A stretch of 64,000 bases of DNA from Qipengyuania pelagi (GTDB lineage: Bacteria > Pseudomonadota > Alphaproteobacteria > Sphingomonadales > Sphingomonadaceae): NCBI RefSeq assembly GCF_009827295.1, contig NZ_WTYD01000001.1, positions 434,001 through 498,000 on the forward strand. Reading direction: 5' to 3'. The notes below the pieces were generated by a model. That model was not told where the DNA came from. It made no database searches and was given only the letters and a program-made list of their open reading frames with translations. Shown piece after piece: positions 9,142 to 19,097 of the stretch. The translations under genes were made by a program, and so were the position numbers. How positions within the stretch are numbered: the first letter of the stretch is position 1; every line of letters begins with the position of its first letter.

Positions 9142-11535
9142 TCAGCGGAAGCCGAGATTGCGCAGTGCGAAATAGACCTGGAAGGTGTCGCCCCGCTGCG
9201 CATCGCCGGTATCGAGATAATCGCGCCGCCACGTCAGCCCCATTTCGAGGCAGTCGTCCTCATAGGCGACGCCGAGGCGGGTGCGGATAGGCTGGAAACC
9301 GTCCGATCCGAGCATGGGATCCTCGTCGCGATTGGTGAGGTTGAAGACGCCCGAGCCGAACACCGACCAATAGGTGCGGAACGCGACTCTGGCGGCGGCG
9401 CGCAATTCCTCGCGATCCTGCAAATCCTCGACCTGGGTGATGTCTCGATTGAGGCGCAGGTAGCCGATTTCGGCATAGGTGCGCGCGCTGCCCACTGTCG
9501 CGTCGATCTCGTTGCGGCGCACGGCGAGATTGTCCTTGTCGAGGCGGAAGCGGTGGGTGAGCTTCACGAAATCGCGGAAGCGGACCTGCGTGCGGCCGAC
9601 CACGTCCGAGACGCGTTCCGAAAGGCCCGTCCCGTCGACGAACACGCCGGGGTCCTTGTCCAGGCGATAGGTCTGACCAACGGTCGTGTTTACGTCCCAT
9701 CCCGGTGCGCGCAATTGCCAGTCGAGGCCGTAGGTGACGCGGGCGCCATCCTCCACCCGGTCGTAACCGGGGAAGCGATTGAGCGCGAAGAGGTTCGAAT
9801 CTTCGAGATCGATCGCGCGCGAATCCTCGTTGGGAATGGCGAGATTGCGGATGGGAGGGCTGGCAGCGAACTGGACTCTGGGCGTCAGAACCTGCTGGCC
9901 GCCCAGAAACTCGCCGACGAGCGGCCATTCGACATCGAGCGCCGCGACTGCGATCCCGCGCGTCTCCCAGCCCGGATTGCCGCGATAGAGCGCGGTTTCG
10001 GTGAGCGCATTGTCGCTCGAATGATAGACGTCGCCGCGCACCAGCCCGGTCAGCGTGACCAGCTGGCCCAGGCCCGTAATGCGCCGCATATCCCATTTCG
10101 CGCGGGCGAAGGCGCGTTGGGTGTCCTGCCCGTCGCTGCGCAGGATGGCGAGGCTGTTGGCCTGCAATTCGACCTTGCCGCCCAGCAGTGGATCGGCGAG
10201 GCGATGGCGATAATCGATCGCGGGCAGGGCGAGCGGCACCTGGCCCAGATCGGCGCCGAGGCGCAGGGTCTGCGTCGCCCAGCCGGCGATCGAGAGATAG
10301 GAATTCTGGTCGATCCGCTCGACATTGATCGTGGAACGCAGCCGGTCGTCCCGGCTGATGTCGTAGCGGCGCAGGAAGGTCCGGTCGCTCGCGCGCCGCG
10401 CCGATCCGGTAACGCTCCAATTGGGATCGAACTGGAACTGGCCGTTGGCGAAGACGTAGCCGCGAAAATCGCGTTCGCCCACGCGGTTGCCCGTCAGGCT
10501 CGAAATGCGGCGGCTATAGGTGCCGTAGCCGGTGATCTGGAACGCGCCCTTGTCCGCCAGCTGGCGATACTGGCCGCTGACCATCGGCAGGGCTTCGGTG
10601 AAGAGATAGGCGCTGAGCGTCGCGTCGCGATTGGGACCCAATCGCCAATAATAGCTGCCGCTGACCTCCAGCCCGTTGCTCTTGGAAAGGCGCAGGTCGG
10701 GCACCAGGAAGCCCGCCACCGGCCCCCCGTCGGTGCGGATGGCGAGGCCGGGCAGCGGCAGGATGCGCGCGCCGAACAGTTCGAGATAGGCGTTGCGGAA
10801 GCTGACCCGGCTGTCGCTGGGATCGTAGGTCACCCGGTCGGCGGTGATGCGCCAGCTCGGCGCCTTGTCGCAGCCTTCGGGCGTGGTGACGGCGCAGGCG
10901 GTATAGGCTGCGCGTTCCAGCTCGACCGTGCCGTCCGCCGCGCGCGATCCGGTTTCCGCGGCGAGCCGCCCGCCCTGGCGCAATGCGAGCAGCAGGTTCT
11001 CCATCGCGCCCGCTTCGAATTCGTTGGTCAGCGTCACGCTGTCGGAGAACAGCTGGTTGCCGTTCTCGTCCACGAAGCGCACGCGCCCATTGGCGAGGAT
11101 TTCGCCGCTATTGCGGTTCCAGGTGACGCGATCTGCGCGCACCGAGCGATCGCCGCTGCGCAGCACGACATTGCCGCTGGCGGTTACCGTGTCGCTGGGC
11201 GAATCGTAGCTCAACGTATCGGCTTCGAAGGCGATCTGATCCTCGCCTGCGATCTGGCCGGGAGGAAGGTCGACCGTGTCCTGCGGCGCGGTTTCCGCGG
11301 GCCGCTGGCCCAGATCGGCGCCGTCGTTCTCGTTCTCTTCCCCGTCCTCGAAATGGGCCGGATCGGGGCGGTCGGCCTGTTCCTGCGCGGTCGCCATGCC
11401 CGTGGCCGCGCCATCCTGGGCGGAGGCGGGTGCGGCGACAAAACCGGCGATCAGACAGATGCTTAGCGCGGTGGATAACGAAAAGCCCGCCCGGATGCGG
11501 CGCAAATCGGGCGCGGATACGCTGGGCGAGTGCAT
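9142..11535 (-). CDS. lptD: LPS assembly protein LptD
   Basis: Outer-membrane beta-barrel that, with LptE, inserts lipopolysaccharide into the outer leaflet. 797 residues from ATG 11535. The N-terminal signal peptide ends near APASAQ. An acidic, Pro/Glu-rich linker (about 45-95) precedes the OstA/LptA-like jellyroll (EDQIAFEADTLSYDSPSDTVTASGNVVLRSGDRSVRADRV region, about 98-180). The C-terminal barrel has alternating aromatic strands and ends FALRNLGFR, with a terminal aromatic-x pattern suited to Bam recognition. surA follows after 138 bp on the same strand. The reading frame stays open for about 2.7 kb upstream; that part is antisense to pepA and other genes and is not coding. Confidence 0.94.
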   Translation of the reverse strand: MHSPSVSAPDLRRIRAGFSLSTALSICLIAGFVAAPASAQDGAATGMATAQEQADRPDPAHFEDGEENENDGADLGQRPAETAPQDTVDLPPGQIAGEDQIAFEADTLSYDSPSDTVTASGNVVLRSGDRSVRADRVTWNRNSGEILANGRVRFVDENGNQLFSDSVTLTNEFEAGAMENLLLALRQGGRLAAETGSRAADGTVELERAAYTACAVTTPEGCDKAPSWRITADRVTYDPSDSRVSFRNAYLELFGARILPLPGLAIRTDGGPVAGFLVPDLRLSKSNGLEVSGSYYWRLGPNRDATLSAYLFTEALPMVSGQYRQLADKGAFQITGYGTYSRRISSLTGNRVGERDFRGYVFANGQFQFDPNWSVTGSARRASDRTFLRRYDISRDDRLRSTINVERIDQNSYLSIAGWATQTLRLGADLGQVPLALPAIDYRHRLADPLLGGKVELQANSLAILRSDGQDTQRAFARAKWDMRRITGLGQLVTLTGLVRGDVYHSSDNALTETALYRGNPGWETRGIAVAALDVEWPLVGEFLGGQQVLTPRVQFAASPPIRNLAIPNEDSRAIDLEDSNLFALNRFPGYDRVEDGARVTYGLDWQLRAPGWDVNTTVGQTYRLDKDPGVFVDGTGLSERVSDVVGRTQVRFRDFVKLTHRFRLDKDNLAVRRNEIDATVGSARTYAEIGYLRLNRDITQVEDLQDREELRAAARVAFRTYWSVFGSGVFNLTNRDEDPMLGSDGFQPIRTRLGVAYEDDCLEMGLTWRRDYLDTGDAQRGDTFQVYFALRNLGFR

Positions 11536-11649
11536 GGCTTGCCTATCGCATCGCCGCTCCCTAACTGCAATCGCGTTCACGAGCGGCTGCGCGCATTGCT
11601 TCACATCGCGTCGCGACCGCGCCACACCTATTACTCGCGGGAGCTCTCC

Positions 11650-13104
11650 ATGCAGATCGAATTCAGCCAATCGCGCCCCGAAGCGGTTCGCATCCTTGCC
11701 CAGACCACCACCAAGGGTCAGCTGCCCGAGGGGCTGGAGCGCGCCATGGAAGAAGGCGCGAAGGCTGCCCGCTTCAAGGGTTCGGCGGGCCAGCTGTTCG
11801 ACGGTTTCGTGGAGCGTGACGGCGCGGTCCAGCGCCTCGTCCTGATCGGGACTGGCGCTGCCGATGCCGAAGGGCGTGCGGCGAATTGCGAGAAGGCGGG
11901 TGCCGCGATCTCCGGCAAGTACCAGTCGGCGGGCGAAGAGACGATCGCGCTCGATGCGACAGGTCTTGCCGCCGAGGACCTCGCCCATGTCCTTCTCGGC
12001 CTGCGTCTGCGCAACTGGCGTTACGATATCTATCGCACCAAGATGAAGGACGAGCACAAGGTGACGCTGAAGCGCGTCGTCGTCCTGAACGCGCCCGAGG
12101 GAGCCGAAGACGCGTGGGGCGAAGCCGCGCATCTCGCCGAGGGAATCGAATTCACGCGCGAACTGGTCACCGAACCGGCGAACATCATCTATCCCGAAAC
12201 CTTCGTCGAACGCTGCCAGCAGCGTTTCGAAGGCAGCGGGGCGGAGCTGATCGTCCTCGATGAAGCCAAGATGGAAGAACTCGGCATGGGCGCGCTGCTC
12301 GGCGTGGGGCAGGGCTCGGTCCGCGATTCGCGCATCCTCGCCATCCGCTGGAACGGCGGCACGGACGGTGACGCGCCGATCGCCTTCGTCGGCAAAGGCG
12401 TGACCTTCGATACCGGCGGCATCTCGATCAAGCCCGGACCCGGCATGGAAGACATGAAATGGGACATGGGCGGCGCGGGTGCGGTCGCGGGCGCGATGCT
12501 GGCGCTGGTGCGCCGCAAGGCGAAGGCCAATGTGGTCGGCGTGGTCGGCCTCGTCGAGAATATGCCCGACGGGAACGCCCAGCGCCCGGGCGACGTGGTC
12601 ACCTCGATGTCCGGCCAGACGATCGAGGTGCTGAACACCGACGCCGAAGGCCGCCTCGTGCTGTGCGACGCGCTCCACTGGACGCAGCAGGAATTTAAGC
12701 CCGCGCGCATCGTCGATTTCGCCACGCTGACCGGCGCAATCATCATTTCCTTGGGCAACGAACATGCGGGCCTGTTCTCGAACGACGATGCCCTGGCCAA
12801 GGACCTCGCCGATGCGGGCAATGCCAGCGGCGATAAGGTCTGGCGCCTCCCCATCGGCCCGGCCTACGACAAGCTGATCGACAGCCCGATCGCCGACATG
12901 AAGAATATCGGCGGCAAGGGCGCAGGATCGATCACCGCGGCGCAATTCCTCCACCGCTTCATCGAGGACGGCACTCCCTGGGCGCATTGCGACATCGCAG
13001 GCACGGTCTGGAGCGACAAGCCCGGCGCGACCTGGGGCAAGGGCGCGACCGGTTTCGGCGTGCGCCTGATGGACCGGCTGGTCGCCGACACGATCGAAGG
13101 CTGA
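11650..13104 (+). CDS. pepA: Leucyl aminopeptidase (M17)
   Basis: Cytoplasmic hexameric di-zinc/manganese aminopeptidase that removes N-terminal residues from peptides. 484 residues. The M17 signature NTDAEGRL is at 329-336. Metal and catalytic residues are visible as K249 and D254 (FVGKGVTFDTGG), D272 (KWDMGGAG), D331 and E333. The N-terminal macro-like domain covers about 1-165. Start ATG 11650; an earlier in-frame ATG would add 40 residues without homology. Divergent from lptD. Confidence 0.95.
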   Translation: MQIEFSQSRPEAVRILAQTTTKGQLPEGLERAMEEGAKAARFKGSAGQLFDGFVERDGAVQRLVLIGTGAADAEGRAANCEKAGAAISGKYQSAGEETIALDATGLAAEDLAHVLLGLRLRNWRYDIYRTKMKDEHKVTLKRVVVLNAPEGAEDAWGEAAHLAEGIEFTRELVTEPANIIYPETFVERCQQRFEGSGAELIVLDEAKMEELGMGALLGVGQGSVRDSRILAIRWNGGTDGDAPIAFVGKGVTFDTGGISIKPGPGMEDMKWDMGGAGAVAGAMLALVRRKAKANVVGVVGLVENMPDGNAQRPGDVVTSMSGQTIEVLNTDAEGRLVLCDALHWTQQEFKPARIVDFATLTGAIIISLGNEHAGLFSNDDALAKDLADAGNASGDKVWRLPIGPAYDKLIDSPIADMKNIGGKGAGSITAAQFLHRFIEDGTPWAHCDIAGTVWSDKPGATWGKGATGFGVRLMDRLVADTIEG

Positions 13105-13136
13105 GCGAGCGCCTCGTGGGCGGCGGAACCGGCAAG

Positions 13137-13289
13137 ATGCGGCGCAAGGGCGACCTGCCGCACAAGACCTGCGCCGCCTGCGGGCTCGATTTCGCCTGGC
13201 GCAAGAAGTGGGAGCGGGATTGGGACAGTGTGAAATACTGTTCCGACCGCTGCCGCCGCTCGGCCAAATCCGCAAATGGGAGCGCCTGA
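13137..13289 (+). CDS. DUF2256 domain-containing small zinc-finger-like protein
   Basis: A 50-residue protein typical of DUF2256: KGDLPHKTC-x2-C near the N-terminus (C13, C16), the WRKKWERDWD block, and YCSDRC (C35, C39) near the C-terminus. The four Cys suggest a small zinc-binding fold. Function is unknown in the family. I start at ATG 13137 because DUF2256 proteins normally begin just before the KGDLP motif; an in-frame GTG at 13116 is the alternative. It lies between pepA and holC, the latter beginning 5 bp after its stop. Confidence 0.82.
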   Translation: MRRKGDLPHKTCAACGLDFAWRKKWERDWDSVKYCSDRCRRSAKSANGSA

Positions 13290-13293
13290 GCCG

Positions 13294-13743
13294 ATGCGGG
13301 CCGATTTCTACCAGCTGACGCGCGACCCGGTGGAGCAGGTCGTTGCCCTGCTGGCGAGGAAGACCTTGCAGGCGGGCGAGCGAATGCTCGTCGTCAGCAA
13401 AGACAGCGATCAGCGCGCCGCGATAGCCGAGGCGTTGTGGAAGGAAGGCCCGGCGCATTTCCTCGCCAACGGGGAGGCGACAGTGCCCCACGCTGCGCGC
13501 CAGCCGATCCTGTTGTCCGACGCCTGCGCCGCGCCCAACGAAGCGCGCTTCCTCCTGCTGGCGGACGGCATCTGGCGCGAGGAAGCGAACGCGTTCGCCC
13601 GCACCTTCCTGCTGTTCGGACCCGACCAGACCCAGGCGGCCCGCGCGCTCTGGCGCGATCTCAGGGCGCGCGCCCAGACCGAAGATGCGGTCGAGTTCGG
13701 CGCTTTCCGACAGAACGAGGAAGGCGGCTGGAACCCTCTGTGA
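13294..13743 (+). CDS. holC: DNA polymerase III subunit chi
   Basis: Clamp-loader accessory subunit that contacts single-strand-binding protein. 149 residues. The N-terminus RADFYQLTRDPVEQVVALLARKTLQAGERMLV is the classical HolC start. DKDS-type strand/turns (VVSKDSDQRAAIAEALW) and the LLFGPDQTQAARALWRDLR helix fit the family. It starts at ATG 13294, five bases after the DUF2256 stop, so the two are probably co-transcribed; holC next to pepA is common in Proteobacteria. Confidence 0.92.
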   Translation: MRADFYQLTRDPVEQVVALLARKTLQAGERMLVVSKDSDQRAAIAEALWKEGPAHFLANGEATVPHAARQPILLSDACAAPNEARFLLLADGIWREEANAFARTFLLFGPDQTQAARALWRDLRARAQTEDAVEFGAFRQNEEGGWNPL

Positions 13744-13776
13744 CGCCCACCTGTTGGTGGGGAAGGAGGCTTCCTT

Positions 13777-14310
13777 TTGCGCATCGCCGGTTCCATCGCT
13801 GCCCTGTCCCTGCTCGCCGCCTGCGGTGCGTCCGAGGACGAGCCGCCGCGCGAAGACACGCAGCCGAAGGGTCATTACGTCGTCGATCCCGAGACCGGCG
13901 CCACGCGCGCCTCGATCACGAATGAGGACGGGACGACGATCCTGCGCACGGGAGAGGGCGGCGAAGGGGCGGAGGCCGAGCTTCCCACCGGCTTCACCCT
14001 CTATCCCGACGCCGACATACGCTCGACCGTCACAGTCGGGCGCGGCGAGCGGCGGTCGGTTACCTTGACGCTCGCCAGCGACGCACCTCCCGCTGACATG
14101 ATCGCCTTCTACCGCGCCGAGGCGGAGGCGGCAGGCGTCGCGGTCGATGTCGAGCTTGCTACCGATACGCTCTCGATGATCGGCGGCAGGGGCGAGGACG
14201 GCACGCATTTCACCTTCCAGGCCGCGCGCGAGGAGGACGAGACGGTCGGCCAGTTGACCGTGGGCCAGCTCAGCGTGGATCAGCTCACCGGAGGTCAGCC
14301 GCGCAACTGA
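13777..14310 (+). CDS. Predicted lipoprotein of unknown function
   Basis: 177-residue protein with a lipoprotein signal peptide and lipobox L13-A14-A15-C16. The first residue after Cys is Gly, so outer-membrane sorting is plausible. The mature part is acidic, with a central region reminiscent of the small domain in other alphaproteobacterial lipoproteins (LPTGFTLYPDADIRSTVTV). The C-terminus contains a short near-repeat, VGQLTVGQLSVDQL. The start is TTG, chosen because GGAAGGAGG lies 7 bases upstream. That Shine-Dalgarno sits in the loop of a small GGAAG/CTTCC hairpin followed by TTTT, which could also act as a weak terminator for holC. I do not recognise a function. Confidence 0.75.
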   Translation: MRIAGSIAALSLLAACGASEDEPPREDTQPKGHYVVDPETGATRASITNEDGTTILRTGEGGEGAEAELPTGFTLYPDADIRSTVTVGRGERRSVTLTLASDAPPADMIAFYRAEAEAAGVAVDVELATDTLSMIGGRGEDGTHFTFQAAREEDETVGQLTVGQLSVDQLTGGQPRN

Positions 14311-14393
14311 CGCTTGCCGTTATCCCCCCGCGCGGCTACGGGCGCGCGCATTCCACCCCCTAAATTCCATTCCCTCCATTCAAGGAATTCATC

Positions 14394-14816
14394 ATGGCGG
14401 TTACCCGCACCTTTTCGATCATCAAGCCCGATGCCACCCGCCGCAACCTGACCGGCGCGGTCACCAAGATGCTGGAAGAAGCCGGCCTGCGCGTCGTCGC
14501 GTCCAAGCGCATCCACATGAGCGAGGACCAGGCGAAGAAGTTCTACGAAGTCCACGCCGAACGCCCGTTCTATGGCGAACTGGTCGATTTCATGATCAGC
14601 GGTCCGGTCGTGGTGCAGGTGCTGGAAGGCGAAGACGCCGTGAAGCGCAACCGTGACGTGATGGGCGCCACCAACCCCGCCGATGCCGAAGACGGCACGA
14701 TTCGCAAGGCCTATGCCGAGAGCATCGAAGCCAATTCGGTCCACGGTTCGGATTCGGATGAGAACGCGAAGACCGAAATCGCCTTCTTCTTCAACGACGA
14801 CGAAATCGTCGGCTAA
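14394..14816 (+). CDS. ndk: Nucleoside diphosphate kinase
   Basis: Transfers the gamma-phosphate of ATP to NDPs through a phosphohistidine. 140 residues. The conserved start [13 protein letters not shown] (6-18) and the catalytic H117 within SVHGSDS (115-121) are present. The stop is one base from the convergent sulfotransferase stop. The 83-bp upstream gap shows no convincing promoter. Confidence 0.97.
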   Translation: MAVTRTFSIIKPDATRRNLTGAVTKMLEEAGLRVVASKRIHMSEDQAKKFYEVHAERPFYGELVDFMISGPVVVQVLEGEDAVKRNRDVMGATNPADAEDGTIRKAYAESIEANSVHGSDSDENAKTEIAFFFNDDEIVG

Positions 14817-14817
14817 G

Positions 14818-16017
14818 TCAGGACGCCGAAAAGCCCGCGATCTGCGACCGGTGCGCGTGATGCGCCCCGTTCGCGGCGCGGGCCTGTTCGGCACCCATTG
14901 CCTGTAACGCCGCATCGGTGAGCGTCAGGCCCAGCGCGGTATAGATCTGCGCGATCTCGGCCTGCCAGTCGCGCCCGAGTGCGGTGAAATCGACTTTTGC
15001 CAGCGGCCCGTCGAAATGGTCCAGCGCCGCCGCCATCCGCGCTTCGCGCAAGGCCAGCTTGCGCTCCCATTCCAGCCGCATCCTCTCCAGCGACAGATCC
15101 CCGCTTTGAAACGCGGATTGCGCCGCCACGAGCGAGACCGAGCTTGCGAGCACATCTTCCGGCTCGCGCCGCGTCACGATCAGCCGCGTGGCGGGAAGCT
15201 CGGCGAGCAGGGCGGGGATGTCCTCGGCAAATTTGGGGCATTTCAGCACGCGCGGACGCTCCGCATCGCCCATATAGGCGGCATCGGTGCGCAGGATGCG
15301 CGCGAATTCGCGATAGAGCGGGGCGGCATCGCGCCCCTCGCTGAAGCGGACATAGCTCGGAATATGCCACTGGGCCTCGAACGCGCAGACGTCGAGCGCG
15401 GTGGTCAGCCAGCCCAGTTCCTCGTCGGCCCGCGTCGCGCCGAAAGGGTGCTGGCTGTCGAGCCAGGGATTGACCAGCCGCGCGATAGCGAGGCCCGCGC
15501 GCATCTTGAGCGGGCGCCAGTCGAAATGGCCGGGCGCGGGCGGCACCGGATCGACCGCATTGCAAAACCGCGTCCCCGCATGACGCGGATCGGCGGCGAG
15601 CAGGCGGTGGAGCCGCGTCGTGCCCGCGCGCATCTGCCCGACCACCGCGATCGGCGGTGCGATATCGGTCTCCGCCAGCTCGGGCCGTTCGCGCCACAAC
15701 CGGCCCAGCGCGTGGCGCTTCTCGATCGCGGCAACGATCTGGCCATAGGCCATCGTATGGCCGAGCGCGTTGAGCCCCGCTTCCTCCCGCAGCGAGCGGC
15801 ACAGGGCCTCAAGCCGCGCGCGGAAATCGGCGACGTCCTCCGGCGCGCGGATCGAAACCTCGTCCTCGCGCGCGAAGCCTCTGCTCCCCTTGGCCCAGAG
15901 GAAATCGGGATCGAGCGGCGGCTGCACCGTCAGGCCGCGTTTCCACATATTCGTGATCGCGCGGTTCATGAGGTCCGCCGTGCGCGACACGGCGAGGGGG
16001 TGCGGGCGGGGCGGCAT
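14818..16017 (-). CDS. Sulfotransferase family protein
   Basis: 399-residue member of the Sulfotransfer_3 type, common in Sphingomonadales. The PAPS 5'-phosphosulfate loop is visible as VVGQMRAGTTRLHRLL (125-140), and a 3'-phosphate region as KCPKF...LIVTRREPEDVLASSVSL (about 265-300). No signal peptide or membrane segment is evident. It may sulfate a glycan, steroid or lipid; the acceptor cannot be told. Its ATG shares a base with the purN stop (TGATG), so it is translationally coupled to the purine operon, an odd partner for purMN. Confidence 0.85.
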   Translation of the reverse strand: MPPRPHPLAVSRTADLMNRAITNMWKRGLTVQPPLDPDFLWAKGSRGFAREDEVSIRAPEDVADFRARLEALCRSLREEAGLNALGHTMAYGQIVAAIEKRHALGRLWRERPELAETDIAPPIAVVGQMRAGTTRLHRLLAADPRHAGTRFCNAVDPVPPAPGHFDWRPLKMRAGLAIARLVNPWLDSQHPFGATRADEELGWLTTALDVCAFEAQWHIPSYVRFSEGRDAAPLYREFARILRTDAAYMGDAERPRVLKCPKFAEDIPALLAELPATRLIVTRREPEDVLASSVSLVAAQSAFQSGDLSLERMRLEWERKLALREARMAAALDHFDGPLAKVDFTALGRDWQAEIAQIYTALGLTLTDAALQAMGAEQARAANGAHHAHRSQIAGFSAS

Positions 16018-16616
16018 CAATCGGCGTGGCGGGTTGAGCGGATATGCTCGGCAAGCACGCGCGGATAGAGCTGGTGTTCGGCGATGCGGACTCGCTCGGC
16101 GAGACTGTCCGCCGTCTCGTCGGGCCGAATGGCGACCGCGATCTGTCCCAGCACTTCGCCCGCGTCGAGATCCTCGGTGACGAGGTGGACCGAAACGCCG
16201 CCATGCGAATCGCCCGCCGCGATGGCGCGCGCGTGCGTGTCCAGCCCGGTGTATTTCGGCAGCAGCGAAGGATGGATGTTGAGCATCCGCCCCTCCCACC
16301 TTTGGACGAAGCCCGGTGTCAGGATGCGCATATAGCCCGCGAGCGCGATGTGTTCGGCCCCGGCCTTGCGCGCCGCATCCTCCATCGCCGCGTCATGCGC
16401 CGCGCGCGTCATGCCCTTGTGCGACAGGGCGAAGGTCGCGATCCCCTCCGCCTCGGCAAGGGCGAGCGCCTCGGCACCCGGATCGTTGCTCGCGACAAGC
16501 GCGATTTCGTAAGGCGCCTCATCGAGGCGGCTGGCATAGAGCAGCGCGGCCATATTGCTCCCGCGACCCGACACGAACACCGCGATGCGAGCCCTTTGCG
16601 GGGCCGTGTCAGGCAT
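16017..16616 (-). CDS. purN: Phosphoribosylglycinamide formyltransferase
   Basis: GAR transformylase of de novo purine synthesis, using 10-formyltetrahydrofolate. 199 residues from ATG 16616, which lies inside the purM 3' end (8-bp overlap). Motifs: [12 protein letters not shown] (15-26), the catalytic set N113, H115 ([16 protein letters not shown]) and D151 ([11 protein letters not shown]), each seven residues from the E. coli positions 106, 108 and 144. A longer frame upstream is just overlap with purM. Confidence 0.95.
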   Translation of the reverse strand: MPDTAPQRARIAVFVSGRGSNMAALLYASRLDEAPYEIALVASNDPGAEALALAEAEGIATFALSHKGMTRAAHDAAMEDAARKAGAEHIALAGYMRILTPGFVQRWEGRMLNIHPSLLPKYTGLDTHARAIAAGDSHGGVSVHLVTEDLDAGEVLGQIAVAIRPDETADSLAERVRIAEHQLYPRVLAEHIRSTRHAD

Positions 16617-17706
16617 TGTGCACGGCTTCCCAATCGCCCCGCGCGGACCAGACACCCGCCGCGCCGCGCACGGTGCAGCCGCGCTGGCCTTCGACGATCT
16701 CGCCCACCGCCAGGACGGTTTCGCCCGCGTCTTCCAGGCGGGACCGGACGATTTCGACATTGGCGGGCTCGACCGCCAGCACCATGCCGACGCCGCAATT
16801 GAAGGTGCGCGCCATCTCTTCGGGCTCGATCGCGCCCTGCGCCTGCAGGAAGGCCATCAGGCGCGGCTGGTCCCACAATCCGGCATCGACCACGGCATGG
16901 GCGCCTTCGGGCAGCACGCGCGGAATATTCTCGAGCAGGCCGCCGCCGGTGATGTGGGCCATCGCATCCACCAGCCCGTCGCGCACCAGCGGGAGCAGGC
17001 TTTGGACATAGATGCGGGTCGGTTCGATCAGCGCATCGATCAGCAGCCGGTCGCTGTCGAACAGGGCCGGACGGTCGAGCTTCCAGCCCTTGTCCGCCGC
17101 CAGCCTGCGCACGAGTGAATAGCCGTTCGAGTGAACCCCCGAACTGGCGAGGCCGAGCAAGACGTGGCCCGGCGCCACTCGCTCGTCCGTCAATTGTTCG
17201 CCGCGCTCCACCGCGCCGACGCAGAAACCGGCGAGGTCGTAATCGCCCGCCTGATACATGCCCGGCATTTCCGCCGTCTCGCCGCCGATCAGCGCGCAGC
17301 CTGCCATCTTGCACCCTTCGGCAATGCCCGCGATCACGCGTTCGGCAATGCCGTTCTCGAGCTTTCCGGTGGCGAAATAATCGAGGAAGAACAGCGGTTC
17401 CGCGCCCTGCACGATCAGATCGTTGACGCACATCGCGACGAGATCGATTCCGACGCTGTCGTGCCGGTCATGATCGATCGCGAGCTTCAGTTTGGTGCCG
17501 ACACCATCGTTCGCGGCGACCAGCAGCGGATCGGAATAGCCCGCCGCTTTCGGATCGAAGAAGCCGCCGAATCCCCCGATCTCGCCATCGGCTCCGGGGC
17601 GGGCGGTGGCCTTCACCAGTGGCCCGATCGCCTTGACCAGTGCGTTGCCAGCCGCGATGGAAACCCCGGCGTCGGAATAGGTGTAGGACGAATTCTTTTC
17701 CTGCAT
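16609..17706 (-). CDS. purM: Phosphoribosylformylglycinamidine cyclo-ligase (AIR synthetase)
   Basis: Fifth step of purine synthesis: ATP-dependent ring closure of FGAM to AIR. About 365 residues, against ~345 in E. coli. Recognisable blocks are [15 protein letters not shown] near the N-terminus, [49 protein letters not shown] and [17 protein letters not shown]. Three in-frame ATGs (17706, 17718, 17724) cluster at the 5' end and none has a strong Shine-Dalgarno; I take 17706, nearest the conserved region. Forms an operon with purN and the sulfotransferase. Confidence 0.93.
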   Translation of the reverse strand: MQEKNSSYTYSDAGVSIAAGNALVKAIGPLVKATARPGADGEIGGFGGFFDPKAAGYSDPLLVAANDGVGTKLKLAIDHDRHDSVGIDLVAMCVNDLIVQGAEPLFFLDYFATGKLENGIAERVIAGIAEGCKMAGCALIGGETAEMPGMYQAGDYDLAGFCVGAVERGEQLTDERVAPGHVLLGLASSGVHSNGYSLVRRLAADKGWKLDRPALFDSDRLLIDALIEPTRIYVQSLLPLVRDGLVDAMAHITGGGLLENIPRVLPEGAHAVVDAGLWDQPRLMAFLQAQGAIEPEEMARTFNCGVGMVLAVEPANVEIVRSRLEDAGETVLAVGEIVEGQRGCTVRGAAGVWSARGDWEAVHNA

Positions 17707-17775
17707 GACGCCTGCCATACGCATTCGCGCTTGGATTTCCATAAGCCATTGGGCAAAAGGCGCGCGGTTTCCCCC

Positions 17776-19071
17776 ATGCATTCGACCCGAACCCTCCCTT
17801 GGCTGCGCCGCCCGCTTCCCGTTTATACCGGGGTTTTCGGCGGGATCGTCGCGCTCGCGCTGCTTGCGGTGGCGGTTTTCGCCCAGGTCGGCGGCGATCG
17901 CGGAATCGCACCGGTCGCCGCATCCAGTGACATTTCGGTCACGGGAGTCGAGGTCGACGCGACCGGCAAGAGCAGCGAAGAGGCGCGGGAGAATGGCTGG
18001 CAGCAGGCTCAGCGCAAGGCGTGGGAACGGCTGAAGGGCCCGAAACTGTCGGATTCGCAGATCGCGGGCATCGTTTCGGCGATCGTGATCGAGCGCGAAC
18101 AACTGGGCCCGCGCCGCTATATCGCGCGCCTCGGCGTGATCTTCGATCGCCAGCGCGCCAATGCCTATCTCGGCGGTAGCGAACAGGCGCGCCGCTCGGC
18201 GCCGATGCTGCTGGTCCCGGTGACGTTTTCCGCCGGTACGGAGCTGGTCTATGAAATGCGCAATCCCTGGCAGCGCGCCTGGGCGGAATACCAGTCGGGC
18301 TCCAGCCGGATCGATTACGTCCGCCCCTCGGGTGCGGGTGGCGATTCGCTGCTCGTGACCTATGGCCAGATCGGGCGGCGCAGCCGGACCTGGTGGCGCA
18401 CCGTGCTCGACCAGTTCAGCGCGTCCGACGTGCTCGTCCCCATCGCGGACCTGCGCTATACCTATCCGGGCGGCCCCATTGAGGGCACCTTCACCGCGCG
18501 GCACGGGCCGGATAACGAATATCTCGCCGGGTTCCGCATGACCGCCGCCAATCCCGAACAATTGCCAGCCATGCTGGAAAAGGCGGTGGCGCGGTTCGAC
18601 CAGATCTTCGAACAGGCGCTGGCAAGCGGTCGCCTGGCTCCCGATCCCACGCTCGACCTCGGCGATCTTCAGATCGATCCGGCGATTCAGCGCCTTATCG
18701 ACCTCGGCCGGGCCGATGCGGAACGTCAGCGTGCCGCCGCTGCCGCAGAACGGGCATCGCGCGCAAATCAGGAGGCCGAACCGGGATCGAACGTGACGGC
18801 AGCGCCGGTCGAAACGCCACCGCCGCCGGGGTCGGTCGGCCTCTACACGGTGCAGATCGCGACGCCGGATGCCGCCGCCTTCAATGCCGGGCTGTCGCAG
18901 GTGCGCGGCGCGGCGGGCGTACGCACCGCCGGCATTCGCAGCACCGCGATCGGCGGCACGTCGGTACTGACAGTGGGCTTCGAAGGCTCGATCGATCAGC
19001 TCGCCGCGGCCCTGCGCAGTCAGGGTTTCACGGTCCGGCAGGCGAACAACGCGCTGTCCGTCAGCCGCTAG
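17776..19071 (+). CDS. DUF2066-like periplasmic/membrane-anchored protein
   Basis: 431-residue protein, divergent from purM. One N-terminal hydrophobic segment (about 17-37) should be a signal anchor or uncleaved signal; the rest is periplasmic. The [29 protein letters not shown] region (about 57-85) resembles DUF2066 proteins found beside purMN and hdaA in alphaproteobacteria. Residues about 315-340 are a low-complexity Ala/Glu/Pro linker. The C-terminal ~75 residues ([22 protein letters not shown] onward) look like a small alpha/beta domain; homologues are often labelled heavy-metal-associated, but I see no CxxC metal motif here. Function unknown. Confidence 0.8.
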   Translation: MHSTRTLPWLRRPLPVYTGVFGGIVALALLAVAVFAQVGGDRGIAPVAASSDISVTGVEVDATGKSSEEARENGWQQAQRKAWERLKGPKLSDSQIAGIVSAIVIEREQLGPRRYIARLGVIFDRQRANAYLGGSEQARRSAPMLLVPVTFSAGTELVYEMRNPWQRAWAEYQSGSSRIDYVRPSGAGGDSLLVTYGQIGRRSRTWWRTVLDQFSASDVLVPIADLRYTYPGGPIEGTFTARHGPDNEYLAGFRMTAANPEQLPAMLEKAVARFDQIFEQALASGRLAPDPTLDLGDLQIDPAIQRLIDLGRADAERQRAAAAAERASRANQEAEPGSNVTAAPVETPPPPGSVGLYTVQIATPDAAAFNAGLSQVRGAAGVRTAGIRSTAIGGTSVLTVGFEGSIDQLAAALRSQGFTVRQANNALSVSR

Positions 19072-19097
19072 GCGCGGTTCCGCGAGCAGCGTTCCCC

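Noticed and set aside
11536..14208. Long minus-strand open frame upstream of lptD
   Set aside because: It is antisense to pepA, DUF2256, holC and a lipoprotein gene, all of which have clear family motifs. The translated product is Arg/Ala/Gly-rich with no domain, and the LptD signal peptide begins at 11535.
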